Assembly (NCBI RefSeq): GCF_039545135.1
Contig: NZ_BAABRU010000010.1
Span: 186,001-250,000, forward strand
From: Herpetosiphon gulosus
GTDB taxonomy: Bacteria > Chloroflexota > Chloroflexia > Chloroflexales > Herpetosiphonaceae
Direction: 5' to 3'
Length of the DNA: 64,000 nucleotides
Below the pieces are notes generated by a model that saw only the letters and a program-made list of their open reading frames with translations, was not told the origin of the DNA and did not search any database. Within the stretch, counting starts at the first letter, position 1; every line of letters begins with the position of its first letter. Of the stretch, positions 43,524-52,430 are shown one piece after another. A program made the position numbers and the translations under genes.

Positions 43524-44822
43524 TTAATCCATCACAACACCACGACATTCACCAAGACCAATTTTTAGGCCATCGGCAGCACCGCACCAGCCGCGGATAA
43601 TCACTTCATCGCCAGCTTGCAAAAAGCGGCGTTGCTCACCATTGCTGAGCTGAATTGGCTCTTGGCCGCGCCAGGTTAGCTCCATCAAACAGCCGCGTGA
43701 GTTTTTGCTTGGGCCTGAAATCGTGCCGCTGCCCAATAAATCGCCAGGCTGTAGATTGCAACCATTGCTGGTGTGATGGGTCAGCATTTGGGCAAATGTC
43801 CAGTACATATCACTAAAATTGCCAAGGCTGATGACTTCGGCGGCTTGGCCTGCTGCACGCATGCTGGCAGTTTGTAAGCTGACTTCCAATACCAAATCAA
43901 GGCCGCCAGCGCTGCGATTGGCTGGGCTATCCAAGTAGGCGAGTGGCGCAGGATCGTCGGCGGGACGTTCGAAGGCGGGGCAGCGATAGGGGGCAAGGGC
44001 TTCGAGGGTGACGACCCATGGCGAGATGCTGCTGATGAAATTCTTGGCCAAAAACGGCCCGAGCGGCTGATATTCCCAGGCTTGAATATCGCGTGCCGAC
44101 CAATCGTTGAGCAAACAAACCCCAAATACATGATCTTCGGCCTGCTCAATGCTGACTGACTGACCTAAATCGTTGCCCTGACCAACCCAAAAACCCAGCT
44201 CTAGCTCGTAATCGAGCAAGCGACATGGCCCAAATGTTGGTACTTCAGCCTCGGGAGCTTTGGTCTGACCATTGGGTCGTTTGATTGTTGCACCGCTAAC
44301 CCGAATCGATGAGGCTCGCCCATGGTAGCCGATTGGCACATATTTATAATTGGGCAAGAGTGGATTGTCAGGGCGGAACATTGAGCCAATGTTGGTCGCA
44401 TGAAAAATCGAGGCATAGAAATCGGTGTAATCGCCAATTGTGGCAGGCAATGCCATTTCGGCCTCGGCTTGAGCCAACAGTAGTGGGGTTAATTCGGCTT
44501 GCAAGTTTGTGCCTTCGCGCAGCATTCGGCTGAGTTGCAAACGAATAGTGCTCCAAACCGCAGGCGTTAGGCTCATTAATTGATTCAGGTTTTCAGCCCG
44601 ACAGGCTGCCAAACTGGCTTGATCAAGCTCGTTCAAATAATCAGCAGCTTTGTTTAAATCAAGAATTTCAGTGCCGATTGCTACGCCGATGCGCCAATGC
44701 TCTTGGCTAGCTTGGCGGCGAAACACGCCAAACGGCAAATTTTGAATCGGAAAATCGGCTCCAGCGAGGTTGGCGCTGGCTACCCAACTGCGCAAGTCTG
44801 GATCATGGGTTTCGTTTAACAT
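43524..44822 (-). CDS. fahA: Fumarylacetoacetase
   Basis: A 432-residue FAH enzyme, the last step of tyrosine breakdown, splitting fumarylacetoacetate to fumarate and acetoacetate. The N-terminal SH3-like part contains 'DFPIQNLPFGVFRR'; metal and substrate residues lie in 'DFYASIFHATNIG', 'YELELGFWVGQGND' and 'LGSGTISGPSKNSRGCLMEL'. Length is typical. Its ATG directly follows the stop of the upstream unknown gene, so the two are coupled. GGAGC lies upstream. Confidence 0.93.
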   Translation of the reverse strand: MLNETHDPDLRSWVASANLAGADFPIQNLPFGVFRRQASQEHWRIGVAIGTEILDLNKAADYLNELDQASLAACRAENLNQLMSLTPAVWSTIRLQLSRMLREGTNLQAELTPLLLAQAEAEMALPATIGDYTDFYASIFHATNIGSMFRPDNPLLPNYKYVPIGYHGRASSIRVSGATIKRPNGQTKAPEAEVPTFGPCRLLDYELELGFWVGQGNDLGQSVSIEQAEDHVFGVCLLNDWSARDIQAWEYQPLGPFLAKNFISSISPWVVTLEALAPYRCPAFERPADDPAPLAYLDSPANRSAGGLDLVLEVSLQTASMRAAGQAAEVISLGNFSDMYWTFAQMLTHHTSNGCNLQPGDLLGSGTISGPSKNSRGCLMELTWRGQEPIQLSNGEQRRFLQAGDEVIIRGWCGAADGLKIGLGECRGVVMD

Positions 44823-45719
44823 TTAATTGGTTGCTCCATAGGCCAAGGCTGGCTGCTCGATAAAGCTGGCAAATTCGTTGATCGGCTCCTCGAACGAGCA
44901 CGAACCAAAGGCAATTAAGCCGCTGTGGCGCACGGCCAACAAATCATCAGGCTCAAAATGCCAGTTACGCCAGCTCATTTTTTGCTCGGTTAGCTTAATT
45001 GCCGCAGGATCATGCTCCAGCAAGGCTGCGAGCACCTCTTGATGGGCGGCATTTTCTTGCAACAACGCGCTAGCTAAAATCAGATTGAGGTAGCCATACA
45101 TCCAGCCCTCAGCACTATCCGTTGCATAGGTCAGGCGATATTGGCCACGCAAAGGGTGGTGTAAACCAGCAGTCGCTTTATAGGCGACCCCATTGCTGAT
45201 ACAGGCATGCAGAAAGCGCACAATCTGTTCTGGTTCAGGAAAAGCTTCGGCGATAATCCCACCAGTGCGAAGTTTGGCGCGTAACCCAGTGCTTCGCAGG
45301 GCTGCGATTAAATGGCTTGGATCGTGATCATGGGGAATTTCAACGAATATTGTAATTTGTTCAGGCATGGCCGCATGAATCGCCGCGATTTGTTCGAGGC
45401 TCTCGGCCTTAACTTCAGCTGTATCAATCACGAACCAACCCTGATAACGCTGATTAAGCGCTGGGATTTCGGCAAGTTGAGCAAGATCGTTAGCTAAGAG
45501 GCTGATTATCCAAGGCTGGCTTGGCTGCTTGCCAAGGCTGGTTTGCCATTCGGCAATCCGGCTGTAGGGCAAAATAAAACGGGCTAAATAGCCGTGTTGG
45601 TTGCTAGTACGATAGTTGGCATACTGGCTGGTCGCTTGATCCATGGCTAGGGCGGCTGGTGGAAAAAGCCCTGCATAATCGATCAATCCAGCGAGCAGTG
45701 GTTCCCAAATCGGTGACAT
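44823..45719 (-). CDS. Unknown protein coupled to fumarylacetoacetase
   Basis: A 298-residue protein. Alternating strands and helices with 'EITIFVEIP'-like and 'KLRTGGI' stretches suggest a TIM-barrel-like fold, and 'LIDYAGLFPPAALAM' at the N-terminus is a motif I associate with uncharacterised proteins beside FAH, but I know no assigned function. Conserved-looking polar residues (Lys-Arg-Thr-Gly-Gly, His-Asp-His-Asp) could form an active site. The ATG at 45719 with GGAGG upstream is better than an earlier one. Its stop abuts the FAH start, implying a role in aromatic amino-acid catabolism. Confidence 0.65.
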   Translation of the reverse strand: MSPIWEPLLAGLIDYAGLFPPAALAMDQATSQYANYRTSNQHGYLARFILPYSRIAEWQTSLGKQPSQPWIISLLANDLAQLAEIPALNQRYQGWFVIDTAEVKAESLEQIAAIHAAMPEQITIFVEIPHDHDPSHLIAALRSTGLRAKLRTGGIIAEAFPEPEQIVRFLHACISNGVAYKATAGLHHPLRGQYRLTYATDSAEGWMYGYLNLILASALLQENAAHQEVLAALLEHDPAAIKLTEQKMSWRNWHFEPDDLLAVRHSGLIAFGSCSFEEPINEFASFIEQPALAYGATN

Positions 45720-45945
45720 ATCCAAAATCCTCCACGTCATTGTGGGACATACGATATCCGATGATACTTCAAGTGTACGTGAAGTGAGCACTTGGGGCAA
45801 ATAGTTGAGATTCATTCCATCGCAAAACCGAGCGTCAGTCTAAATCCAGAGACTGATGTCAAATCATTTAAGTTATGGTCAAATAAAGCTAGCAACGGAA
45901 TTCAAGCAGCGCTTAATCTCAAGGCCCAAAGGAGCCAACCACGCA

Positions 45946-46494
45946 ATGGATGAACGTCGATTAATTCGGGTTAGTAAATATCTGAGCAAACATCTACGCC
46001 ATCAACCAGAGCGCTTGGGATTAACGCTTGAACCAGGTGGTTGGGTTGGGGTTGAGCAACTTTTAGCGGCCTGTGCGGCCAATAATTTTGCAATTAGCCA
46101 AGCCGAGTTACTGGAAGTTGTTAAACAGAACAACAAACAGCGTTTCGGCTTCGATCCAACTGGCCAAAAAATTCGCGCCCACCAAGGCCACAGCGTGGCG
46201 GTCGATTTAGGCCTCGTGGCCCAGCAACCGCCAACCATCCTGTATCACGGTACAGCCAAACACAACTTAGCAACAATTTTGAGTGATGGACTACGGCCTA
46301 TGCAACGCCAACATGTCCATCTCTCGCGTGATCGGGTGACGGCGCTACAAGTAGGGGCACGTCACGGCCAAGCAGTGATTTTAATCGTCCAAGCTGACGA
46401 ACTATATCGGGCTGGACAAGCTTTCTTTTGCAGCGACAACGGCGTTTGGCTGACCACCGCCATCGCTCCTGCCTATCTGACGCTTGAAAGCTAA
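45946..46494 (+). CDS. kptA: RNA 2'-phosphotransferase KptA/Tpt1
   Basis: A 182-residue Tpt1/KptA enzyme. In fungi it removes the 2'-phosphate left by tRNA splicing, transferring it to NAD; bacterial substrates are unclear. Visible: 'SKYLSKHLRHQPERLGLTLE' and 'GGWVGVEQLL' in the N-terminal winged domain, 'YHGTAKHN' and 'VHLSRD' in the NAD-binding ADP-ribosyl domain, matching the family's Arg-His-Arg-Arg pattern in part. The ATG at 45946 is preferred because the upstream frame extension lacks the domain start; AAAGGAG is 11 nt away. Transcribed alone. Confidence 0.9.
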   Translation: MDERRLIRVSKYLSKHLRHQPERLGLTLEPGGWVGVEQLLAACAANNFAISQAELLEVVKQNNKQRFGFDPTGQKIRAHQGHSVAVDLGLVAQQPPTILYHGTAKHNLATILSDGLRPMQRQHVHLSRDRVTALQVGARHGQAVILIVQADELYRAGQAFFCSDNGVWLTTAIAPAYLTLES

Positions 46495-46632
46495 GGCGCT
46501 TGGGTTGTTCTGAGGCGGCAGATCGGGCTATGCTATAATACGCCCATCGCGCTTTGGCCACCCATGATCCAGCAACATCCACGGATTTTCCGCGATGTTT
46601 TGGCTCTGCGTGGGTAGATGAGGAACTTGCTC

Positions 46633-47190
46633 ATGCCATTTGTAGACATTCTGTTGCTGCTTTTCGTTGTGATTGGGCTATTCTATGGCTTTTTTCAAGG
46701 CATGTTAAAAGTTGGTGTTGCCATTTTCGTTTTTTACCTAACGATTGTGCTTTCATCACTATATTATCGGCCATTAGCCTTGATGATCAGCAAAAATTCG
46801 ACAACACCATTCCAAGTTTTGGAAATGTTATCGTTTTTGATTTTGTTGTTCGTACTATTTTTTATTTTGCTGTGGGTGGCCAGCTATACCTTTCGCTATC
46901 TCAAAGTTGGCGGTCAACTCCAATATATCGATAAGGTAATTGGAACCTTCCTTGGGTTAATTCTCGGGGCAATGATCGCCAGTATTTTTGCAATGATGTT
47001 ACGGTATTTATTTACAACAAATGCAGCAGCAGTGCTCGATTATCCAGCGATGAAGTTTCTACAAGCTAGCACACGGGCATCAGTATTAAAAGATGTATTT
47101 TTAAATATTATCTTGCCGCTGATTTACGGGCCAATTAGTCCAATTATGCCCGATAGTGCTGATACATTATTCCGTAGTATTCAACGGTAA
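46633..47190 (+). CDS. CvpA-family membrane protein
   Basis: A 185-residue inner-membrane protein with four hydrophobic helices. The first helix pair and 'IDKVIGTFLGLILGAM' in the third are typical of the CvpA (colicin V production) family, of poorly defined function. GAGG precedes the ATG at 46633. It lies 41 nt before mutS2, as in many bacteria, so the two are co-transcribed. Confidence 0.82.
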   Translation: MPFVDILLLLFVVIGLFYGFFQGMLKVGVAIFVFYLTIVLSSLYYRPLALMISKNSTTPFQVLEMLSFLILLFVLFFILLWVASYTFRYLKVGGQLQYIDKVIGTFLGLILGAMIASIFAMMLRYLFTTNAAAVLDYPAMKFLQASTRASVLKDVFLNIILPLIYGPISPIMPDSADTLFRSIQR

Positions 47191-47231
47191 TCGTGCAGTG
47201 CTTTTGCACTTGCAATAGAAGAAGTTTCGTG

Positions 47232-49652
47232 ATGATATCAGAAGTTGTACTCCAAACCCTTGAGTTCGATAAAGTTCGTGATCAGCTTGCACGTCATGCT
47301 GCGTTTAGCGCAAGCCGTGAGTTGGTTGCGCAACTCCATCCATCAACCGATGGGCAGTGGATTCTGCAGGCGCAAATTCGTACCAGTGCCGCTCGTGCTT
47401 TAATTGAATCGTTTGCCGATGTCTCAATTGGCGGTGCTCGTGATGTTCGCCCTGCGGTGGAACATGCTCGTCGTGGTGGGATTCTTGAGGCGAGTCGGGT
47501 ACAAGAAATTGCCTCTACCCTCAGTGCAATGCGGCGGTTGCGCGGCCAAGTCTTGCGCAATCATCCCGATTTTGTGCCATTACACCCTTTGGCTGATCAA
47601 CTGCCAAATTTGGCCACGCTGGAACATGAAATTGAACGCACAATCGGCCCTGATGGCGAGGTTTTAGATAGTGCTTCGGCTGAATTGGGCCGCTTGCGTA
47701 GCGCCATTCGGGTGGCGTTTAATCGGTTGCAAGAGCGTTTGCAAGCAATTATCAATTCGTCGCAATATGCTGATGTGCTGCAAGAGCCAATTATCACGGT
47801 GCGCGATGGCCGCTATGTCGTGCCAGTCAAAGCGCCGCAACGCCGTGCCTTACGCGGGATTGTCCACGATCAATCATCGTCGGGCGCGACCCTGTATATC
47901 GAGCCATTGGCCACGGTTGAGTTAAATAATCAGTGGCGTGAGCTGCAATTGGCTGAACGCGAAGAAATTCAGCGCATTTTGGCGGCACTTTCGGGCAAAA
48001 TTGCCAATGAAGGTATGGCGATTATTGTTGGGGTTGAGGCTACCGCTGAATTAGATTTAGCCTTTGCCAAAGCCAAATATAGCATTAGCCTGCGGGCTAA
48101 CCAACCTGCGATCAATACTCCAGCTCCCGTCGATGATCTGCACCCCGAATCAACCCTGTCGTTGCTCAAAGCCCGCCATCCCTTGCTCAACCAAGATCTG
48201 GTTGTGCCAACCGATGTCTGGCTGGGCGGCCCAACTCAGATGATTATTATCACTGGCCCGAATACTGGTGGTAAAACGGTGGCGCTCAAAACCGTCGGTT
48301 TGATGGCATTAATGGCCCAAGCGGGTTTGCATATTCCGGCCCATCAAGGCTCACGTCTCCCCATTTTTGGTAAAATTTTTGCTGATATCGGCGATGAACA
48401 AAGCATCGAACAAAGCCTCTCGACCTTCTCCTCCCACATGACTAACATCATCCAAATCTTGGATCGGGTAACCCCCGATTCGTTGGTGTTGTTTGATGAA
48501 TTGGGTGCTGGCACTGATCCGGTCGAGGGTGCTGCTTTGGCCCGCGCGATTATCGAACGCTTGTTGAATGTGGGATGTTTGGCGATGGCAACCAGCCACT
48601 ATGCTGAACTCAAGGCCTTTGCCTATAGCACTGATGGGGTTGAAAATGCCTCAGTTGAGTTTGATGTTGAAACCTTATCACCAACCTATCGACTTTCAAT
48701 CGGCTTGCCAGGCCGCTCGAATGCTTTAGCAATTGCTGAACGCTTGGGGCTTAAACGCGATTTGATCGAACGCGCTCGGGCGACGATTAGCCGCGATAAT
48801 GTCCAAGTTGAAGATTTGCTGGCCGCGATTCATCGCGAACGCACAACCGCCGAGAGTGAAGCCGCCCGCGCGATGGAATTGCGCGAAGATGCCGAGCTGG
48901 TGCGTGATCGCTTGAGCCGTGAATTGTATGAGTTTGAGCAGGATCGCGAACAGCAATTAGCCAGCTATCAACGCCAACTTGATGATGAATTGCGCGACGT
49001 GCGGGCTGAATTGCGCCGCTTACGCGATGAATTTCGCTCAGTTTCGGTTAGCCGCCAATGGATGGAACAAGCCGAACAACGCCTTAGCCGAGTTGCCGAA
49101 CGGGTTCCCCAAACTCCAACTCCCCCCAAAGCCAAAGTTCCAGTTGTTCCCAAAGTTGCGCTTGCTCCATTGCCTCGCACAATTCAAGTTGGCGATCAGG
49201 TGTTTGTGAGCAGCGTTAAGCTTTCGGGCGTGGTGCTCGATTTGGATGAAGAGGCCAACGAGGCCGAAGTTCAATTGGGTGGCTTCCGTTTGCGGGTCGA
49301 TTTACGCGAGTTGCGGCTCGAAAAAGCTGGGACTACCCCAACGCAGGCGACCCAAAAATATGTGCCTGTTCAGCGCATGATCAATACGCCACCGCCGCCA
49401 AATGTTTCGATGCAGCTTGATATGCGTGGTTGGCGAGCCTCAGATGTGGAAAGTCAGCTCGATCATTATCTCAACGATGCTTACCTAGCCAATCTTTCAG
49501 AAGTGCGTTTGGTTCATGGCAAGGGTACGGGGGCGTTGCGCCAAGTTGTACGAACGTTGCTCAAACGCCATCCCTTGGTCGAATCGTACAATAGTGGTAG
49601 CCAAGGTGATGGCGGCGATGGCGTAACAATCGCCAAAATGGTTGCCCGTTGA
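47232..49652 (+). CDS. mutS2: MutS2 ATPase with Smr nuclease domain
   Basis: An 806-residue MutS2, which resolves stalled or collided ribosomes in some bacteria and suppresses recombination in others. The MutS core has Walker A 'ITGPNTGGKTVALKT' and Walker B 'LVLFDELGAGTDPVEG'; a coiled coil and KOW-like region follow near 600-700; the C-terminal Smr domain has 'LDMRGWRASDVE' and 'VRLVHGKGTGALR'. The start at 47232 fits the family; the upstream frame extension does not. Downstream of cvpA. A terminator follows. Confidence 0.95.
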   Translation: MISEVVLQTLEFDKVRDQLARHAAFSASRELVAQLHPSTDGQWILQAQIRTSAARALIESFADVSIGGARDVRPAVEHARRGGILEASRVQEIASTLSAMRRLRGQVLRNHPDFVPLHPLADQLPNLATLEHEIERTIGPDGEVLDSASAELGRLRSAIRVAFNRLQERLQAIINSSQYADVLQEPIITVRDGRYVVPVKAPQRRALRGIVHDQSSSGATLYIEPLATVELNNQWRELQLAEREEIQRILAALSGKIANEGMAIIVGVEATAELDLAFAKAKYSISLRANQPAINTPAPVDDLHPESTLSLLKARHPLLNQDLVVPTDVWLGGPTQMIIITGPNTGGKTVALKTVGLMALMAQAGLHIPAHQGSRLPIFGKIFADIGDEQSIEQSLSTFSSHMTNIIQILDRVTPDSLVLFDELGAGTDPVEGAALARAIIERLLNVGCLAMATSHYAELKAFAYSTDGVENASVEFDVETLSPTYRLSIGLPGRSNALAIAERLGLKRDLIERARATISRDNVQVEDLLAAIHRERTTAESEAARAMELREDAELVRDRLSRELYEFEQDREQQLASYQRQLDDELRDVRAELRRLRDEFRSVSVSRQWMEQAEQRLSRVAERVPQTPTPPKAKVPVVPKVALAPLPRTIQVGDQVFVSSVKLSGVVLDLDEEANEAEVQLGGFRLRVDLRELRLEKAGTTPTQATQKYVPVQRMINTPPPPNVSMQLDMRGWRASDVESQLDHYLNDAYLANLSEVRLVHGKGTGALRQVVRTLLKRHPLVESYNSGSQGDGGDGVTIAKMVAR

Positions 49653-49659
49653 GTCAGCA

Positions 49660-49696
49660 CAGGGTTGAGTTCGCTCAGCCCTGTTGTTATTTTAGA
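49660..49696 (+). terminator. Terminator of mutS2
   Basis: CAGGGTTGAG and CTCAGCCCTG arms around TTCG, followed by TTGTTATTTT, 8 nt after the stop. Confidence 0.75.
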
Positions 49697-49704
49697 AATC
49701 GATT

Positions 49705-50079
49705 ATGTATTTTGTGCCGCACGATCAAGATAGGTATCAAAGCATCAATCAACCGTTGCTCTGGCTGAGCGGGCTGAATGCAAGCTGGAGCGTTTGGGCA
49801 ACGCAGCATCAGTTAGCCCAAATCGATTTGCTATGGGTTGGCGTATTGTTAGCTGGCTATACGGGCTTGCTGGCTTGGCTGCGCACTCTGAGTTTTCAGC
49901 GGCGACGTTTGGTGATCGATGGGCTGCTGATTGTACTGACTATTGCTTTGGGCTTAGTTGGCACAGTCGTATTTGTGCAGATTACATCAATTTCGATGGC
50001 AGTTTGGCCGTGGCTGCGCCAAATGGGCTTGGTGGTTGGGCTATTACTTTGGCAACAATGGCGCATGATTTCAACCTAA
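49705..50079 (+). CDS. Small membrane protein, unknown
   Basis: A 124-residue protein with about three hydrophobic helices: 'LLWVGVLLAGYTGLLAWL', 'LLIVLTIALGLVGTVVFV' and a third toward the end. I recognise no family. It lies 97 nt upstream of a histidine-kinase-like gene on the same strand and might form part of that signalling unit. Confidence 0.55.
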   Translation: MYFVPHDQDRYQSINQPLLWLSGLNASWSVWATQHQLAQIDLLWVGVLLAGYTGLLAWLRTLSFQRRRLVIDGLLIVLTIALGLVGTVVFVQITSISMAVWPWLRQMGLVVGLLLWQQWRMIST

Positions 50080-50175
50080 TCTGCTTGAAATGTGCCCAAA
50101 ATCAAGGCTTTTTTGGTATGATCTCTGCAAGATAGCTGAATGTACAGTTCAGCCAAAGCTAGGAGCCAACAAGCC

Positions 50176-51270
50176 ATGATTCATTCGGCAGCGTGGTTAA
50201 GGCAACGCCATCGGCGGGTAATGCGTGGGTTACGTGCATACTTCGGCTTGCAATTAGGGCTTTCGGTTGGCGGTGCGTTATTGCTGTATTGGCTTGGCGA
50301 GCGGCCTGTTTCGCCATTAATTATTAGTAGCGGCATCGTGGTTGGCCTCTTGTTATTGCCACAGGCTCGGCGCTGGCTGGGCTGGTTGTATATTCCCAGT
50401 TTGTTATTAACTGATTTGGTGCATGTCACTGCGCTGCTGTGGCTAACTCCCGCCAATGCCCTAGAACGGGGCAGCTTATGGGCCTTGGCCTATATTCCAT
50501 TATTGGTAGCGGCTGGGCGTTGGTGGAGCTATAGCGGTGGGGCTTTGGCCTTGGTGGCAATGTTGATTGCTGATGCGGCGGTGCTGTTTGGACGCTTGGC
50601 TTGGCGCGAGGCCTTGCCAGTGTTTATTTTTCAGGCCGTTACGGCAGCCTTGGGCACTTGGGCCGCCGCCCATAACGAATCGCGCACGCGTCGCGATTTA
50701 CTGCATAGTGAAGCCTATCATCTGAGCGAATCGCGGGTCAATGAGCTAACCAAAAGCTATCAACAAACGATTCAGCAATTGCAAAGCCTACGCGAAAACC
50801 CTGAAGCCGCGACCATCGAACAACTGCGCCAACAACTTCACCGCACCTTGCGCGATGTTGGTGGCCTGCCTTTGGCCCAACGTACCTTGCCGGAAGCTTT
50901 GGCCGCCGAGTTGCGCACCCTGAAAACCGAGGGCAATTTAACCATCAACTACACCTGCGATGGTCATTTGCCAGTGCTTTCGCCCAGAGCAACAGCCTAT
51001 GTTTGGCGAGCCGCCCAAGAATTGCTGAGCAACGTGCGTGATCATGCCCAAGCCCAGCATTTGGATGTTGAGTTATATGGCGATGAAGCGACAGTCGTGT
51101 TGCAAATTCGTGATGATGGCGTTGGTTTTGACCCGAATTTGCTGCGTAACGATCAGCATTATTCCAGTTTAGCAGCGCTCGCAACCCAAGCCGAAATCCA
51201 TCATGGGACGTTTGAAGTGCAATCACAACCCCAAGCGGGTACAACCATCACCTTGCGCGTTGAGGGCTAA
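50176..51270 (+). CDS. Histidine-kinase-like protein with degenerate phosphoacceptor region
   Basis: A 364-residue protein: about six membrane helices to residue 170, a helical linker, then a HATPase_c domain. The N-box 'AQELLSNVRDHA', G1 box 'DDGVGFDP' and a later 'PQAGTTITL' are present. In NarL-type kinases the segment before this reads like LARDLHD; here it reads 'QQLHRTLRDVGG', with Arg-Asp at the usual His-Asp, so the phosphoacceptor His is apparently missing or shifted by three. It may act as a sensor ATPase or a phosphatase. The start at 50176 has AGGAG upstream. Confidence 0.75.
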   Translation: MIHSAAWLRQRHRRVMRGLRAYFGLQLGLSVGGALLLYWLGERPVSPLIISSGIVVGLLLLPQARRWLGWLYIPSLLLTDLVHVTALLWLTPANALERGSLWALAYIPLLVAAGRWWSYSGGALALVAMLIADAAVLFGRLAWREALPVFIFQAVTAALGTWAAAHNESRTRRDLLHSEAYHLSESRVNELTKSYQQTIQQLQSLRENPEAATIEQLRQQLHRTLRDVGGLPLAQRTLPEALAAELRTLKTEGNLTINYTCDGHLPVLSPRATAYVWRAAQELLSNVRDHAQAQHLDVELYGDEATVVLQIRDDGVGFDPNLLRNDQHYSSLAALATQAEIHHGTFEVQSQPQAGTTITLRVEG

Positions 51271-51310
51271 GATGAAGCCCAAGCCTCAACTGAAACCTGG
51301 GCTAATTAAG

Positions 51311-51991
51311 CTAGGCTTTATCACCGTTGATCGGTAAGCGATATTGAAAATTGCTACGCCGACCAACTGCCTGCCCAATAATTTCGATCACTTGTTGGCG
51401 ATGATCGTCGCGATTGACTACATCTAAATCATCAGTTTCGATTGTGAGCACTGGACATAACTCGAAACGGCGGAGCCATTCATCATAACGATTATTTAGA
51501 TGGCTCAAATAATCGGCGCTAATATTCATTTCGCTTGGCCGAGCGCGTTTTTTGATTCGCTCCAACAGCGTGGGAACCGAGCCGCGCAAATAGACCATCA
51601 AGGTTGGCGGGGTGGTCGATTGAATCAGTGCTTGATAGAGTTTGCGATAGGTACGAAAATCGCGATGGCTCATAATCCCCTGCTCCAACAAACCCTTAGC
51701 AAACACCTCATAATCTTCATAAATCGAGCGATCTTGAATTAATGAGATTGGTGTATCGGCGATTTCGCGTTGTTGCTCGAAGCGTTGAGCCAAAAACCAC
51801 ATTTGTGAATGAAAGCCCCAGCGATGCTTATCGGCATAAAAATCATCGAGATAGGGATGATCGGCCACAAATTCGTAGTAGGGTTGCCAGCCAAAAGCGG
51901 CGGCTAAAGTTTCGACGAGGGTGCTTTTGCCCACCCCAATATTGCCCGCCACACTCAAATATAAGTGTTGGCCGAAAAATGTATGTCCCAT
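51311..51991 (-). CDS. Deoxynucleoside kinase (dGK/dAK-type)
   Basis: A 226-residue dNK-family kinase phosphorylating deoxynucleosides for salvage. The P-loop 'VAGNIGVGKSTLVE', 'QDRSIYEDYEVFAKG' with the DRS motif, and 'LERIKKRARPSE' in the lid (Arg-rich LID) are visible. Length is typical. The monocistronic gene lies upstream of tRNA-Thr on the other strand. Specificity for purine versus pyrimidine cannot be fixed. Confidence 0.9.
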   Translation of the reverse strand: MGHTFFGQHLYLSVAGNIGVGKSTLVETLAAAFGWQPYYEFVADHPYLDDFYADKHRWGFHSQMWFLAQRFEQQREIADTPISLIQDRSIYEDYEVFAKGLLEQGIMSHRDFRTYRKLYQALIQSTTPPTLMVYLRGSVPTLLERIKKRARPSEMNISADYLSHLNNRYDEWLRRFELCPVLTIETDDLDVVNRDDHRQQVIEIIGQAVGRRSNFQYRLPINGDKA

Positions 51992-52320
51992 GGTGCTTCA
52001 ATCCTTGTTACCAGGCGAATCGTTGTTCTGCAACCAATCCATTATAAAGTCAAAAATCAAAAGGCAGAGGGCAAAAAGAACATAGAACATAGAACATAGA
52101 GCATAGGAGTGAGGGATCGGGGATCAGTTATTAGCAAAGAAATATAAATGATCATTCGTGTAATTCGTGCAATTCGTGGCTAAAAATAAGCTTCGCGCTC
52201 TTTGGGTTCTTCATGGTTTCAGTTTCGTACTCCTTGCTGGCCCCTGACTTCTGAATCCTGACCCCTCGAATGACATTTGACAAGGCTGATGGGCACTGCT
52301 ATAATTTTCAGCGCACATCA
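51992..52320. repeat. Intergenic gap with repeated words (locus E)
   Basis: A 329-bp gap upstream of tRNA-Thr. 52078-52105 repeats 'gaacatagaacatagaacatagagcatagg'-type units, followed by 'gagggatcggggatcag', 'attcgtgtaattcgtgcaattcgtgg' and 'ggcccctgacttctgaatcctgacccctcg'. The 'catag', 'ttcgtg' and 'cctgac' words match those in other gaps. The tRNA promoter must lie at 52270-52320, where 'TTGACA' and 'TATAAT' occur with 17 bp spacing. Confidence 0.6.
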
Positions 52321-52396
52321 GCCGATGTAGCTCAGTTGGCAGAGCAACTGTTTCGTAAATAGTAGGTCACGAGTTCAAGTCTCGTCATCGGCTCCA
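52321..52396 (+). tRNA. tRNA-Thr (anticodon CGU), CCA encoded
   Basis: Acceptor arms GCCGATG/CATCGGC, D-arm with AGTTGGC, anticodon stem ACTGT/ATAGT around TTCGTAA giving CGU, T-arm GTTCAAGTC, discriminator T and encoded CCA. TTGACA/TATAAT-like boxes lie just upstream and a terminator follows at once. Confidence 0.95.
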
Positions 52397-52399
52397 CTT

Positions 52400-52430
52400 A
52401 ATCACTCACTTCGGCGAGTGATTTTTTATT
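52400..52430 (+). terminator. Terminator of tRNA-Thr
   Basis: AATCACTC and GAGTGATT arms followed by TTTT; the T-run overlaps the 3' end of the convergent YitT-family gene. Confidence 0.75.

Noticed and set aside
46554-46934. Open frame overlapping cvpA
   Set aside because: Different frame of the real membrane-protein gene, with Cys/Phe/Ser-rich shadow composition.
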